A stretch of DNA of 64,000 bases from Scytonema hofmannii PCC 7110 (GCF_000346485.2 NZ_KQ976354.1:4856436-4920435), one strand, 5' to 3'; numbered from the stretch's first letter, positions 36,706-45,615 are shown. Notes: generated by a model not told the origin, from the letters alone. Numbers and translations: made by a program.

Positions 36706-36837
36706 TTAACTTTCATCCTCTTCATCACAAGAGCTAGATGGTGCTTTAGAAGCAGCGTATAATGCTCCTGCAAGCGTCGCTCCTCCCACAATAGTTCCTA
36801 ATTTTTCTTTTAAAACTTTTTCAGAAAACTTACGCAT
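36706..36837 (-). CDS. 43-residue peptide with hydrophobic centre and acidic tail
   Basis: A short frame with an AGGTGA ribosome-site-like context directly before ATG. It reads MRKFSEKVLKEKLG, a glycine/alanine-rich hydrophobic segment TIVGGATLAGALYAA, then SKAPSSSCDEEDES. The layout (basic amphipathic start, short membrane segment, serine/acidic tail with one Cys) suggests a small membrane peptide. No family is recognised. It is divergent to the TPR gene and lies between it and the AAA/DUF4276 pair. It is too short to judge with confidence. Confidence 0.4.
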   Translation of the reverse strand: MRKFSEKVLKEKLGTIVGGATLAGALYAASKAPSSSCDEEDES

Positions 36838-36865
36838 TCACCTAAAATCAGGACTAAAACTTGGA

Positions 36866-38392
36866 TTGAAATTAGGGATTCTTTCTGTACTATTTTTAGT
36901 ACTGACTCTTGTTGTGTTAAATAGTTATTATGGATTAATTAGTCTTGTGCTAAATCATTACAATGGACAGATTGTTTCTGGTTTTTTGGTGCTGATTATA
37001 ATAATAATATTTTTCGGACTGTATTATGGACTAATTATGGGACTAATGAAGGGGCTGGTATATGGATTTTTACGGTCAGATTCAGATATAGAAAACAAAA
37101 CTGCTCCTAATCAAGGAATTCGCCAATCAATTATTAACAGTGTTCTTGTAATATTAGTATGCTATTTATCATTTATATTAATGCTTTTAATCCTTCAATT
37201 ACTATCTTTTTTTAGAATAAAATTGACATTACTTGTCTTACAGAATACAAGTAATCAAAATAACAATTTAGAGAAATATTTAATCTCTGGTTGGCAGCCA
37301 ATATTATTTGGGGGAATATATTTTGCAACACTTCTTGGAATACGTATAAGTGGAATTTCTGCCATTAAACATTTCGTTGTGCGTATAATTCTCTGGTCTA
37401 ATGGTTGTGCTCCTTGGAATTATGCTAAGTTTCTCAACTACTGCACTAATCGCTTATTTCTGCAACGAGTCGGTGGTAGTTATCGATTTATGCACGATCT
37501 ATTGCGTCAGCACTTTGCCAATTCCTATGCTCAAAACGAAAAACGCTATGAAGAAGCGCTGACATCTTTTGATAAAGCAATTCAATTAAATTCTAAGCCT
37601 GCTTGGGCTTGGGGTCGGCAAGGTAGGTCACTACTGAAATTAAAACGTTATGAAGAAGCGCTGGTATCTTTCGATAAAGCAATTCAATTAAATTCTAAAA
37701 ACGCTTGGGCTTGGGGTCATCAAGGTTGGTTACTACTGGAATTAGAACGTTATGAAGAAGCGCTGGTGTCTTTCGATAAAGCAATTCAATTAGATTCTAA
37801 AGACGCTTGGGCTTGGTATCAGCAAGGTTGGTTACTACTGAAATTAGAACGTTACGAAGAAGCGCTGATATCTTTCGATAAAGCAATTCAATTAGATTCT
37901 AAAGACGCTTGGGCTTGGGGTAAACAAGGTAGGTCACTACTGAAATTAGAACGTTACGAAGAAGCGCTGGTATCTTTCGATAAAGCAATTCAATTAGATT
38001 CTAAAGACGCTTGGGCTTGGGGTCAGCAAGGTAGGTTACTACTGGAATTAGAACGTTACGAAGAAGCGCTGGTATCTTTCGATAAAGCAATTCAATTAGA
38101 TTCTAAAGACGCTTGGGCTTGGGGTCAGCAAGGCTTGGTATTACATAAATTAGAACGTTATGAAGAAGCACTGATATCTTTCGATAAAGCAATTAAATTA
38201 GATTCTAAAAACGATCTGGCTTTATATAACCTATCTTGCAGTTATGCAATTCAAGGAAATATTGAACTGACGATTGATAACTTACAACGTGCAATTGAAT
38301 TAAACACTAATTGGAAAGAATCAGCGAAAACTGACTATGATTTTGCTAATATTAGAGAGCATGAACTATTTAAAAAATTAGTAGATAAGTAA
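36866..38392 (+). CDS. NACHT-type membrane tail fused to TPR array; lacks the NTPase domain
   Basis: A 508-residue protein starting at TTG. Residues 1-185 hold four hydrophobic segments, including a GL-rich stretch (GLYYGLIMGLMKGLVYGFL). The block IENKTAPNQGIRQSIINS follows, and later APWNYAKFLNYCTNRLFLQRVGGSYRFMHDLLRQHFA. To my knowledge these are the C-terminal features of cyanobacterial NACHT/STAND NTPases. The NTPase that should precede them is absent: the upstream sequence stays open for a while but encodes nothing recognisable and overlaps a small gene. From about residue 228 follow six nearly identical 34-residue TPRs (SFDKAIQLDSKDAWAWG-type), one diverged repeat and a C-terminal cap. 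It could be a truncated sensor or a free-standing membrane TPR scaffold. Confidence 0.75.
   Translation: MKLGILSVLFLVLTLVVLNSYYGLISLVLNHYNGQIVSGFLVLIIIIIFFGLYYGLIMGLMKGLVYGFLRSDSDIENKTAPNQGIRQSIINSVLVILVCYLSFILMLLILQLLSFFRIKLTLLVLQNTSNQNNNLEKYLISGWQPILFGGIYFATLLGIRISGISAIKHFVVRIILWSNGCAPWNYAKFLNYCTNRLFLQRVGGSYRFMHDLLRQHFANSYAQNEKRYEEALTSFDKAIQLNSKPAWAWGRQGRSLLKLKRYEEALVSFDKAIQLNSKNAWAWGHQGWLLLELERYEEALVSFDKAIQLDSKDAWAWYQQGWLLLKLERYEEALISFDKAIQLDSKDAWAWGKQGRSLLKLERYEEALVSFDKAIQLDSKDAWAWGQQGRLLLELERYEEALVSFDKAIQLDSKDAWAWGQQGLVLHKLERYEEALISFDKAIKLDSKNDLALYNLSCSYAIQGNIELTIDNLQRAIELNTNWKESAKTDYDFANIREHELFKKLVDK
37564..38175 (+). repeat. 102-bp tandem repeats encoding TPRs
   Basis: Six head-to-tail 102-bp units, very similar also at silent positions, each encoding one 34-residue TPR. 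The low divergence points to recent expansion or ongoing homogenisation, and copy number is likely to vary between strains. Confidence 0.9.
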
Positions 38393-38614
38393 CAGAATGG
38401 CAGTGAATATATAATTTATGATTTTGGCTTGGAAGAGATAAAAGAAATAGTTGCTGGGGAAGCAATTTTATTAAATCAGAATATTCAGAAGGCAGAGGGC
38501 AGAAGGAACCCACACTTAAAAGAGTGGGATTGAAGCTTGGACGCTGTTTTTCTGCACTTCGTGCCGCTGCGCGAACGTGCTATGCATCTCGAAAAACATC
38601 TTTTTTTTAAATGG

Positions 38615-38692
38615 GCTTTAAACCAAATGCCCGTGAACGATCGCACTCAAGCAGTGATTGTTGCCGTTAAACGAGGCATTGTTAGTTTGTAA
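38615..38692 (+). pseudogene. remnant of a LuxR/NarL-type DNA-binding domain
   Basis: A 25-codon remnant reads ALNQMPVNDRTQAVIVAVKRGIVSL and then stops. The RTQAV-hydrophobic-A-x-x-RG pattern is the end of the helix-turn-helix of NarL/FixJ-family response regulators. No upstream part of such a gene is visible in any frame, so this is a deletion scar. The rest of 38393-38797 shows no gene; a hairpin-like stretch lies near 38507-38537 (CCCACACTTAAAAGAGTGGG). Confidence 0.55.
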
Positions 38693-38797
38693 GCTAATTG
38701 TACTAGTAGTCTCTAATCCACTCAGAACCTATGGATGCTAGAACGTTAACTGGCATAAGCAGAGGATTTGAACATCAGTCGGATAAAAGGTTGTCCT

Positions 38798-39778
38798 TTA
38801 TTTTTGTACCGGACGTTTAGCTCCGAGTGCTCGGCGCAAATCTCGCCAGATTTGAGTAGCAGCTAATGCCCCGTCCGCAGCAGCAACTACAACTTGATTG
38901 AGTCCGACTTTGAGATCGCCGATCGCAAAGATGCGAGGATGGGAAGTACGTGCCATTTGATCGGTGATCAAATTGCCGCCCTGCTTTTCTAGATTGAACT
39001 TCTCTAGATAATTAGCGTGATACTTCGATCCCATTGAAATCAATCCAGCATCTAGCCCTATCACCCTGCCATCTTCTAGTTCCACTCCGCTCATTTGATG
39101 GTCTTCACCTAGGAATTGCTTGATTGGGGTTTCAACCAACTGATAGCCGTTCTCTTGTAATTTCTGACGCAACTCATCTGCGACTTCAAACAGTCCCTGA
39201 GTGAACAACGTGATATAAGGGGTAAACCAACCGAGTGGAAAAACTACTTCCGCATTGCTAAGACTGTTGGCAAATACTCCCACTTTTTTATCTGCCATTT
39301 CATAACCATCACAAATTAAACAGACGTGCAGATTATAGCCTGCATAGTCATACACATTTCGCATATTGTCTAACTCGGGTAAGTAGTCAATAATGCCACT
39401 GGCAGCAACCAGGTACTTCGAGCGGAACGTCTGATAGATACTGTCGTGTCTACCAATTTTAACACGTATAGCAAAAGTTTCTCCCTCATCTACGATGTCC
39501 TCTACAAAGCCATCAAGTATATCACCGCCGAGCGAGAGGTAGTGTTCCTTACCTTGCCGCAGCAAAGATCGCCCTGGGGTATCCGGGGGCAATCCGAGAT
39601 AGTTATGGAGTTCTTGCATCCAGAAGGAACGGGCTTTGCCTTTGTCGATAATCAAACTCGAAAGAAGATAGCGTTGCAGGTAAATGCCAACAGACAACCC
39701 ACCTGCTCCACCTCCGACCACAATCACGTCATAATCATTCGCAGCACGTTCTGAGAGATTTTGCTTTGTCAGTTTCAT
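38798..39778 (-). CDS. thioredoxin reductase-like NAD(P)/FAD oxidoreductase
   Basis: A 326-residue flavoprotein. The FAD motif VIVVGGGAGGLSVGIYLQR (19-37) is followed by a central C-L-I-C-DG motif (CLICDGYE, about residue 156) in the position of the redox-active CxxC of thioredoxin reductase, and RIFAIGDLKVGLNQVVVAAADGALAA at the C-terminus. A normal NADPH-binding GxGxxA motif is replaced by KVGVFANSLSNAEV, so it may use another electron donor or only bind weakly. It is therefore a TrxR-like family member, not a standard TrxB. No thioredoxin gene is adjacent. Confidence 0.85.
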   Translation of the reverse strand: MKLTKQNLSERAANDYDVIVVGGGAGGLSVGIYLQRYLLSSLIIDKGKARSFWMQELHNYLGLPPDTPGRSLLRQGKEHYLSLGGDILDGFVEDIVDEGETFAIRVKIGRHDSIYQTFRSKYLVAASGIIDYLPELDNMRNVYDYAGYNLHVCLICDGYEMADKKVGVFANSLSNAEVVFPLGWFTPYITLFTQGLFEVADELRQKLQENGYQLVETPIKQFLGEDHQMSGVELEDGRVIGLDAGLISMGSKYHANYLEKFNLEKQGGNLITDQMARTSHPRIFAIGDLKVGLNQVVVAAADGALAATQIWRDLRRALGAKRPVQK

Positions 39779-40089
39779 AGATTATGTAGCCTTTTTCAGT
39801 TCATCTGCGCCCTTGGGTGCGTTCATCTGTGGTTAATTAAATATTCTGTACCTCACGAAACTGTATTTTCATATATTCAATATAGGCAATTAATTTTGGT
39901 TCACCATTCACTTTAAGTTAAAAATTTTGCACAATAAAGTGATTTATAAATCAGTTTATCTTAATATCGGAGTCAGGCTCAAACTAAAGTTAGAATCCAA
40001 ATTTAAACCTGAAATTGTAACCCGTTTCTCCCTGCCCCTGCTCCTTTGCTTATAATTGAGGTGGAATAGATTCAGGTAGGAGAGGATTA
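39779..40089. other. intergenic region, no gene seen
   Basis: About 310 bp, A+T-rich, with the dispersed 'ttcatctg(t/c)ggtt' motif near 39800-39835 that also occurs near 46810-46840. The promoter of the antitoxin-like gene should be near the right end (GGTAGGAGAGG precedes its start). Confidence 0.5.
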
Positions 40090-40308
40090 ATGACATTGCA
40101 AGAATTGCAAAAACAGGCACTGCAATTATCGATTAGCGAACGTTGGCAACTGATGCAAACCTTGATGGAATCCCTACAGCAGGAAACGCGTCCAGTACAG
40201 AAAGGCAACCTATCTCGGTTACGGGGTATTGCAAAAGGTTCTGACGTATCAGATAATAAAAATACTGAAGGTGATTATACCACCTATCTCACTCAGAAGT
40301 ACCAGTAA
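40090..40308 (+). CDS. antitoxin-like small protein of a VapBC-type locus
   Basis: A 72-residue protein with helical N-terminus LQELQKQALQLSISERWQLMQTLMESLQQE, a polar middle and C-terminus TTYLTQKYQ. Cyanobacterial genes of this kind commonly precede PIN-domain toxin genes. Its last base overlaps the start of the PIN remnant (TAATG). A good ribosome site (AGGAGAGG) precedes the ATG. The antitoxin frame looks intact, although its toxin is not. Confidence 0.7.
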   Translation: MTLQELQKQALQLSISERWQLMQTLMESLQQETRPVQKGNLSRLRGIAKGSDVSDNKNTEGDYTTYLTQKYQ

Positions 40309-40496
40309 TGCGGCTTCTAAATTTCCAAGATTTTGAGGATGCAGTGCAGTATGCTTGTGGAATGGCGCATGGGGTTGATGCAATTGTAACTCGTGATGTG
40401 TCTGGTTTTGTAAGTGCAGGTATTCCAGTAATGTCACCTGAAGAATTAGAGAACATATTAGCCAGTAAACTACCCCCACTAAACGACTCGCTTTAG
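40308..40496 (+). pseudogene. PIN-domain toxin with internal deletion
   Basis: The frame starts MRLL, as full-length PIN toxins do, then jumps directly to NFQDFEDAVQYACGMAHGVDAIVTRDVSGFVSAGIPVMSPEEL, the C-terminal third of a PIN domain. The N-terminal part with the first catalytic Asp (expected in LLIDTNVxLD) and the helical middle, about 75-80 codons, is missing, while start codon and frame are kept. The C-terminal acidic residues (DFEDA, TRD) remain. The product would be 62 residues and inactive as a nuclease, but could still bind the antitoxin (inference). Confidence 0.8.
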
Positions 40497-40651
40497 CATC
40501 GCCATAGTGGGAGCTTTACAGACGGAAGAATATTTTTTTAATAGAAGAAACTCATCAAAGCGGTTAACAAAGCTTAAACAATTTGTGAGTATCCCTAACA
40601 TCACGTTATCATCGGATATTGGCAGGCAGCCTTGTGTATTGGTAGATATTC

Positions 40652-43270
40652 ATGACCGCTTCTCACTCTACACCCCAAACAACTGAACCCAGTAACCCGA
40701 ATGAGCCAATCGGCGACTACCGTATGGTAGATCGCAGCAAACTCAGCAAGATGTACCAGCACTACGTGGAGGTGAAGGAAAAGTATCCTCATGCTCTACT
40801 GCTGTATCGGGTAGGAGATTTTTTTGAAACATTTTTTCAAGATGCTGTTGTTGTATCCAGAGAACTGGAACTGGTTCTGACTAGCAAACACGGAGGAGAA
40901 GTCGGTAGGGTACGCATGACGGGTGTTCCTCATCATGCATGGGAACGGTACACGACTCTGTTAGTAGAAAAGGGATATGCTGTTGTTATTTGCGATCAGG
41001 TAGAAGATGCTTCGGAAGCAGTCGGTTTAGTCCGTCGTGAGGTGACGCGCATTCTGACCCCCGGTACATTGTTGGAAGAAGGAATGCTTCAGTCAAGCCG
41101 GAATAACTACTTGGCGGCTGTGGTGATTGCAGGTGACTATTGGGGTTTGGCTTATGCAGATATTTCCACAGGTGAATTCTTAACCACTCAAGGTAGCAAT
41201 TCAGAGCATTTGACACAAGAACTCATGCGCTTGCAACCTGCTGAAGTGCTCGTTCCCACTAACGCACCAGATTTAAGAAGTTTATTGCGTCCGGGAGAAA
41301 GATCGGAACATTTACCAGAGTGTTTGCCTCCATCTTTTTGTTATAGCTTGCGATCGCAAATTCCTTTTTCCCAAGGCGAAGCCAGAGCCAGATTGTTGCA
41401 AAAATTCAAAGTTCGTTCTTTGGAAGGATTGGGTTGCGAACACCTTGCGCTTGCTGTGCGTGCGGCGGGAGGGTTGCTGGAATATTTAGAAGAGACGCAA
41501 AAAGAAAACTCGATCCCCCTACAAACGCTACGGACTTACACTCTCACCGACTTTTTGATTATTGACCATCAAACAAGGCGCAACCTGGAAATTACCCAAA
41601 CTGTACGTGATGGCACTTTTATTGGTTCTCTTCTTTGGGCGTTAGATAAAACTTCTACACCAATGGGGAGTCGTGCTTTACGGCGATGGTTGTTGCAACC
41701 ACTGCTTGAGATTAAAGGTATTCGAGCAAGACAAGACACAATTCAAGAACTTGTTGATAACAATTCCCTGCGCCAAGATCTGCGACAGTTATTGCGTCAA
41801 ATTTATGATATAGAACGACTCACGGGACGTGCTGGTTCTGGTACTGCTAATGCTAGAGATTTACTCGCTTTAGCTGATTCCCTATCTCGTTTACCTCAAA
41901 TAGCGAATTTGGTTGCTAGTACGCGGTCCCCCTTCCTGAAAGCTTTGCAAAAAGTGCCACCAGGAATGGAAGAGTTAGCACAAAACATTCGCATTCATAT
42001 CGTGGAGTCACCACCTTTACATATTAAGGAAGGGGGATTGATTCGTTCTGGAGTTGATGCTCTATTAGATGAACGACGTGCCATTGTTGAAGATGACCAG
42101 AAATGGATTGCAAATTTGGAAGTTGATGAACGCGCAAGAACGGGAGTTTCCAATTTAAAGGTAGGATTTAACAAAACTTTTGGTTACTACATTGGAATTT
42201 CTCGTACAAAAGCCGACCAAGTACCATCGAATTATATTCGCAAGCAAACGCTGGTTAATGAAGAACGCTATATCACTCCAGAGTTGAAGGAACGGGAAGC
42301 CAGAATTCTAACAGCACGGGATGATTTGAACCAGTTAGAGTATGAGATTTTTGTGGCGTTGCGAGAAGAGGTAGGTACGCAAGCGGAAGTCATTCGTAAT
42401 ATTTCTCGTGCAATAGCAGCAGCAGATGTTTTGTGTGGGTTGGCTGAGTTAGCAATCTATCAGGGTTATTGTCGTCCGTCCATGGTGGAAGGGCGAGAAA
42501 TTACAATTATTGATGGGCGTCATCCTGTCGTGGAAAAGTCTTTGCCTTCAGGTTTCTTTGTGCCTAATTCTACTCAATTAGGGAGTAGGGAATTGGGAGT
42601 AGGGAGTAGTGAAAAGGAAAATTCCCCCGACTCCCCACTCCCTACACCCCACTCCCCAGATTTAGTGATCCTCACCGGACCAAATGCAAGTGGCAAAAGT
42701 TGTTACCTCAGACAGGTGGGATTAATTCAACTTATGGCGCAAATCGGAAGCTTTGTACCAGCACGGGAAGCACAATTGGGGGTGTGCGATCGCATTTTCA
42801 CTCGTGTCGGTGCGGTCGATGATTTGGCAACGGGTCAATCTACTTTTATGGTGGAGATGAATGAGACAGCAAATATTCTCAACCATGCAACATCAAAATC
42901 ATTAGTGCTGTTAGATGAAATTGGTAGGGGAACAGCGACTTTTGATGGTCTTTCTATTGCTTGGGCTGTCGCAGAATACTTGGCAGAGGAAATTCGCTCG
43001 CGGACAATTTTTGCAACACACTACCATGAATTGAACGAATTAGCTTCGTTATTGCCAAACGTTGCTAATTATCAGGTAACAGTCAAAGAATTACCAGATC
43101 AAATTATCTTTTTGCACCAAGTTCAACCGGGAGGTGCTGATAAATCTTATGGTATTGAAGCCGGAAGATTGGCAGGTTTACCAAAAGTAGTTATTCAACG
43201 AGCAAGACAAGTTATGGGGCAGATTGAAAAGCACAGTAAAATTGCACTAGGGTTACAAAACTTGGAATAA
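40652..43270 (+). CDS. mutS: DNA mismatch repair protein MutS with in-frame repeat insertion
   Basis: An 872-residue MutS. The N-terminal mismatch-binding domain has the conserved [21 protein letters not shown] (the Phe-x-Glu-type region for mismatch contact). The lever/clamp domains follow, then the ATPase with Walker [16 protein letters not shown], Walker [17 protein letters not shown] and H-loop FATHYHEL. Just upstream of Walker A lies an insert of about 27 residues ([15 protein letters not shown]...TPHSP) translated from inverted heptamer repeats (42577-42658). It falls between [10 protein letters not shown] and DLVILTGPN, normally a short loop. The reading frame is intact, so the gene is probably functional. 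It stands alone. Confidence 0.95.
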   Translation: MTASHSTPQTTEPSNPNEPIGDYRMVDRSKLSKMYQHYVEVKEKYPHALLLYRVGDFFETFFQDAVVVSRELELVLTSKHGGEVGRVRMTGVPHHAWERYTTLLVEKGYAVVICDQVEDASEAVGLVRREVTRILTPGTLLEEGMLQSSRNNYLAAVVIAGDYWGLAYADISTGEFLTTQGSNSEHLTQELMRLQPAEVLVPTNAPDLRSLLRPGERSEHLPECLPPSFCYSLRSQIPFSQGEARARLLQKFKVRSLEGLGCEHLALAVRAAGGLLEYLEETQKENSIPLQTLRTYTLTDFLIIDHQTRRNLEITQTVRDGTFIGSLLWALDKTSTPMGSRALRRWLLQPLLEIKGIRARQDTIQELVDNNSLRQDLRQLLRQIYDIERLTGRAGSGTANARDLLALADSLSRLPQIANLVASTRSPFLKALQKVPPGMEELAQNIRIHIVESPPLHIKEGGLIRSGVDALLDERRAIVEDDQKWIANLEVDERARTGVSNLKVGFNKTFGYYIGISRTKADQVPSNYIRKQTLVNEERYITPELKEREARILTARDDLNQLEYEIFVALREEVGTQAEVIRNISRAIAAADVLCGLAELAIYQGYCRPSMVEGREITIIDGRHPVVEKSLPSGFFVPNSTQLGSRELGVGSSEKENSPDSPLPTPHSPDLVILTGPNASGKSCYLRQVGLIQLMAQIGSFVPAREAQLGVCDRIFTRVGAVDDLATGQSTFMVEMNETANILNHATSKSLVLLDEIGRGTATFDGLSIAWAVAEYLAEEIRSRTIFATHYHELNELASLLPNVANYQVTVKELPDQIIFLHQVQPGGADKSYGIEAGRLAGLPKVVIQRARQVMGQIEKHSKIALGLQNLE
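42577..42658. repeat. inverted STRR pair inside mutS
   Basis: GGGAGTA-type heptamers (about 42590-42609) and ACTCCC(C/T)-type heptamers (about 42628-42656) face each other across a short spacer, so the mRNA could fold into a hairpin within the coding region. Confidence 0.9.
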
Positions 43271-43275
43271 AGGTC

Positions 43276-43395
43276 TTGGCGATTAGAAATCGCGACTATA
43301 CAAGCAAAACCCACCTACGTGGGTTTCAAAACCTTAATTTCTTGTTAGTCCGTGCAGGCGGACGAGCGTTTGTGTAGCCCCAGAATTCTATACGT
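43276..43395. repeat. dispersed repeat copy downstream of mutS
   Basis: A 120-bp segment containing GGCGATTAGAAATCGC, the palindrome ACCCACCTACGTGGGT and GTCCGTGCAGGCGGAC. It matches 60613-60730 closely over its full length, and its tail matches 2160-2205. No coding potential. Confidence 0.85.
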
Positions 43396-43552
43396 TGTCC
43401 TGCCTCATTTTATAGTACAATAGTATTTATTTGGAAATGTGGAGATTGTAAAAAGCTTTTAAAGAAAAACTTCACAAACAATGAAAATAATGTTCTTTAC
43501 GGTGTTTACAGAAATAGATACTAACAAAATTAAAATGTGCAAGGAAACACGA

Positions 43553-44002
43553 ATGATTAGCTGTCATGATGTTGCAAAATATTTTCTAGCTCAAACTGAC
43601 GAAGAAGCTGGGGATTTAATTTCTAATCTTAAGCTTCAAAAATTAGTCTACTACGCTCAAGGGTTTCACTTGGCGTTGTATGATGAACCCCTATTTGCTG
43701 AACCTATAGAGGCGTGGACACATGGTCCAGTTGTGCCTGAACTATATCACGCATACAAACATTATGCTTCAGGTGCGATTCCTATTCCTGACGATATTGA
43801 TTTTTCAAAATATGATAAGCAAACTCGTGACCTACTAGACGAGGTTTACTGTGTTTACGGACAGTTTTCTGCATGGAAATTGCGAAATATGACCCATGAT
43901 GAAGAACCTTGGAAAGATGCATATAAAGGCAATATGGTTATAGATCATCAAGCTATGAAACAATACTTTAAAACTCAGCTTGTAAATGGCTCGAATGAGT
44001 AA
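43553..44002 (+). CDS. Panacea-domain (DUF4065) protein, probable antitoxin
   Basis: A 149-residue protein from ATG 43553, chosen over earlier starts because it is preceded by AAGGAAACACGA and then reads straight into the family. The features ISCHDVAKYFLAQ, LSNLKLQKLVYYAQGFHLALYDEPLFAEPIEAWTHGPVVPELYHAYK and a C-terminal EEPWKDAY are hallmarks of the Panacea/SocA-like/GepA domain. Panacea proteins act as neutralising domains in PanAT toxin-antitoxin systems with diverse toxins (established knowledge). The following gene overlaps its stop by 8 bp. Confidence 0.88.
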   Translation: MISCHDVAKYFLAQTDEEAGDLISNLKLQKLVYYAQGFHLALYDEPLFAEPIEAWTHGPVVPELYHAYKHYASGAIPIPDDIDFSKYDKQTRDLLDEVYCVYGQFSAWKLRNMTHDEEPWKDAYKGNMVIDHQAMKQYFKTQLVNGSNE

Positions 44003-44417
44003 CAGGAAAAAATTTAAACAACCACCAAAGGAGCGAGGGAAAAATTTAGGAACTCCACCTGACAAAACAGAGATACCTCCAGAACAACTACCTCCTATAT
44101 TTTCTCTACGTTACCTAGACGGTGAATATTGTTTAACTAAATGTGACAAAGATGACCAAGCTGCCTTTGCTCTTAAAATTCATAGGTTAAGTAAGTTAAC
44201 TTGGAGCCAAATACAGTCTCAAGACAGGCACAAACTAGGTTACGAAAGAATTTCCAGAGATTCGCTTAAAGTACCAATTCCTAGATTTATTACTGAAGAT
44301 GTGAATCTTATTGCTTTTCGGTTCTCTGGGATGAAACCAATGGTGGGCTATCGTGATGGTTGTGTCTTTTACATTATCTGGCTAGATAAAAATTTTACTC
44401 TTTATGACCATGGTTAA
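43995..44417 (+). CDS. candidate toxin paired with the Panacea antitoxin
   Basis: About 140 residues from ATG 43995 (an ATG nine bases earlier is also possible). The start overlaps the Panacea stop. The N-terminal 35 residues are basic and proline-rich (KKFKQPPKERGKNLGTPPDK), and the rest is a compact alpha/beta domain: FSLRYLDGEYCLTKCDKDDQAAFALKIHRLSKLTW then FRFSGMKPMVGYRDGCVFYIIWLDKNFTLYDHG. The C-terminal strand pattern recalls RelE/HigB-like mRNA interferases, but I cannot confirm this. It looks intact. It is inferred to be the toxin of a PanAT-type pair from overlap and gene order. Confidence 0.6.
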   Translation: MSNRKKFKQPPKERGKNLGTPPDKTEIPPEQLPPIFSLRYLDGEYCLTKCDKDDQAAFALKIHRLSKLTWSQIQSQDRHKLGYERISRDSLKVPIPRFITEDVNLIAFRFSGMKPMVGYRDGCVFYIIWLDKNFTLYDHG

Positions 44418-44501
44418 AATATTATAGCAATTTTCAGATTAATGGACTACATGAAGTGAGGCAGGCAAGGAGTGCGATCGCTCTTGCCTCTTACGAGTAA
44501 A

Positions 44502-44837
44502 CTACTGTTGCGACAACCAATTAGTTAAATCAGAAACTTGATTAAAATCGAGTAATGCCTCACCTAATGCTTCCAATTGTTCAACTGATAGCTCACGCAA
44601 ACGGTCAATCAGTGTGTCATCAAGATTACCTAAACGACGATTAAGTAGGCGTGTAGCAAATGTAAACGCTTCTTCCTGCTTGCCTTTCTCAATACCGATG
44701 CGCTCGAAAGATGTGACATATTTCATGCGTTGTTCTGCCTCAAGTTGTTCTACTTCAAGTTTAAACTCGGCTTCCAAATTTGGAGCCAAATAAACTGTAA
44801 CCAAATTGCGATGGATACCAATTTGGATTGTCATCAC
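44502..44837 (-). pseudogene. C-terminal remnant of an Rpn-family/DUF4351 nuclease
   Basis: A 111-residue frame whose second half (EAFTFATRLLNRRLGNLDDTLIDRLRELSVEQLEALGEALLDFNQVSDLTNWL) is the DUF4351 domain found at the C-terminus of Rpn/PD-(D/E)XK transposase-like nucleases common in cyanobacteria. The nuclease domain that should come first (about 200 residues) is missing, so the frame probably begins at a chance ATG. Considered a decayed copy. Confidence 0.7.
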
Positions 44838-45321
44838 CCAGTACCGCTATTGAAATTTAATTAAAACCAGTGAAATAGAGGCTTTAAACCGGGAAACGCA
44901 GCGAGTGGCGTCTTGGCGGTTCGATAAATCAAGGTTTCTAGCAATTTTTGCGTAATTCCTGAATTTTATAATTGGATATTTTACATATAGTAGTAGATTT
45001 GTTTTCAATGTCAATGCCCACTAGAATGTTTACTGATAAAACTGTTTTTCAGCAAGAGTTTTAGACATGGGAAATGGACATTAGTCAAGGCATTTTTTCT
45101 AATTCTCTGTTTTTAATTGCCACTAATGATTATTAACAGTGATTTTTCTAGCAGTGAATGCTCAGTTCAGTTATCTCTACCCTTTGGCAAGCCGCTTTTA
45201 AAATCCTTGCGACTGAATCTTCGCTTATATAGGGAATTCTTGTACTGTTACTTTCTTGTTACTTTTAACCCTTAATTTGAAAATCAGCAAGAGTTGCACA
45301 TTAAATTGGAATACATTCAAC
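44838..45321. other. intergenic region before the first GG-leader peptide gene
   Basis: No gene found. It includes the dispersed 'gtcttggcggtt' motif near 44910. The 5' region of the peptide gene (TTGGAATACATTCAAC just before ATG) is shared with the second peptide gene. Confidence 0.5.
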
Positions 45322-45513
45322 ATGGCTAAGATTACAATTTCTCAACTGCATACTGTTGATTCTGCTTCTATCCAAGAGTTGACAAATGCTGAGATTGATA
45401 CCACAAAAGGTGGACTTGTACCCCTTCCTGCTGAACTGTTTGGCGGTACATTAGAGAGTCTTCAGAAATACCTGTCTGACGGAGTACTAAAAAGCCTAGG
45501 CTTGGGTGTATAA
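45322..45513 (+). CDS. double-glycine leader peptide precursor 1
   Basis: A 63-residue protein starting MAKITISQLHTVDSASIQEL, followed by TNAEIDTTKGG. The end of this N-terminal part (EL-x-x-AEI-x-x-x-KGG) fits the double-glycine leader recognised by C39-type peptidase/ABC exporters, giving a core of about 32 residues (starting LVPLPAELFGG, ending KSLGLGV). It has no Cys in the core, so lanthipeptide-type rings are unlikely. I saw no modification enzyme or exporter within this window. A terminator-like hairpin follows (45581-45615). The paralogue at 46354 shares leader, 5' and 3' flanks. An ATG 66 bp earlier is in frame but would not be expected. Confidence 0.75.
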   Translation: MAKITISQLHTVDSASIQELTNAEIDTTKGGLVPLPAELFGGTLESLQKYLSDGVLKSLGLGV

Positions 45514-45580
45514 GTACTTTTCACTCAGGTTCTTACAAATCAAAGTAAGGCAGTGTATTTCGGATAATTAAGCGATTGTT

Positions 45581-45615
45581 AACCCGCTTTTCTTTACGAG
45601 AGCGGTTTTTTTTGA
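45581..45615 (+). terminator. terminator of peptide gene 1
   Basis: CCCGCTTTTC and GAGAGCGG-type arms followed by nine T's, about 70 bp after the stop codon. Confidence 0.7.
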
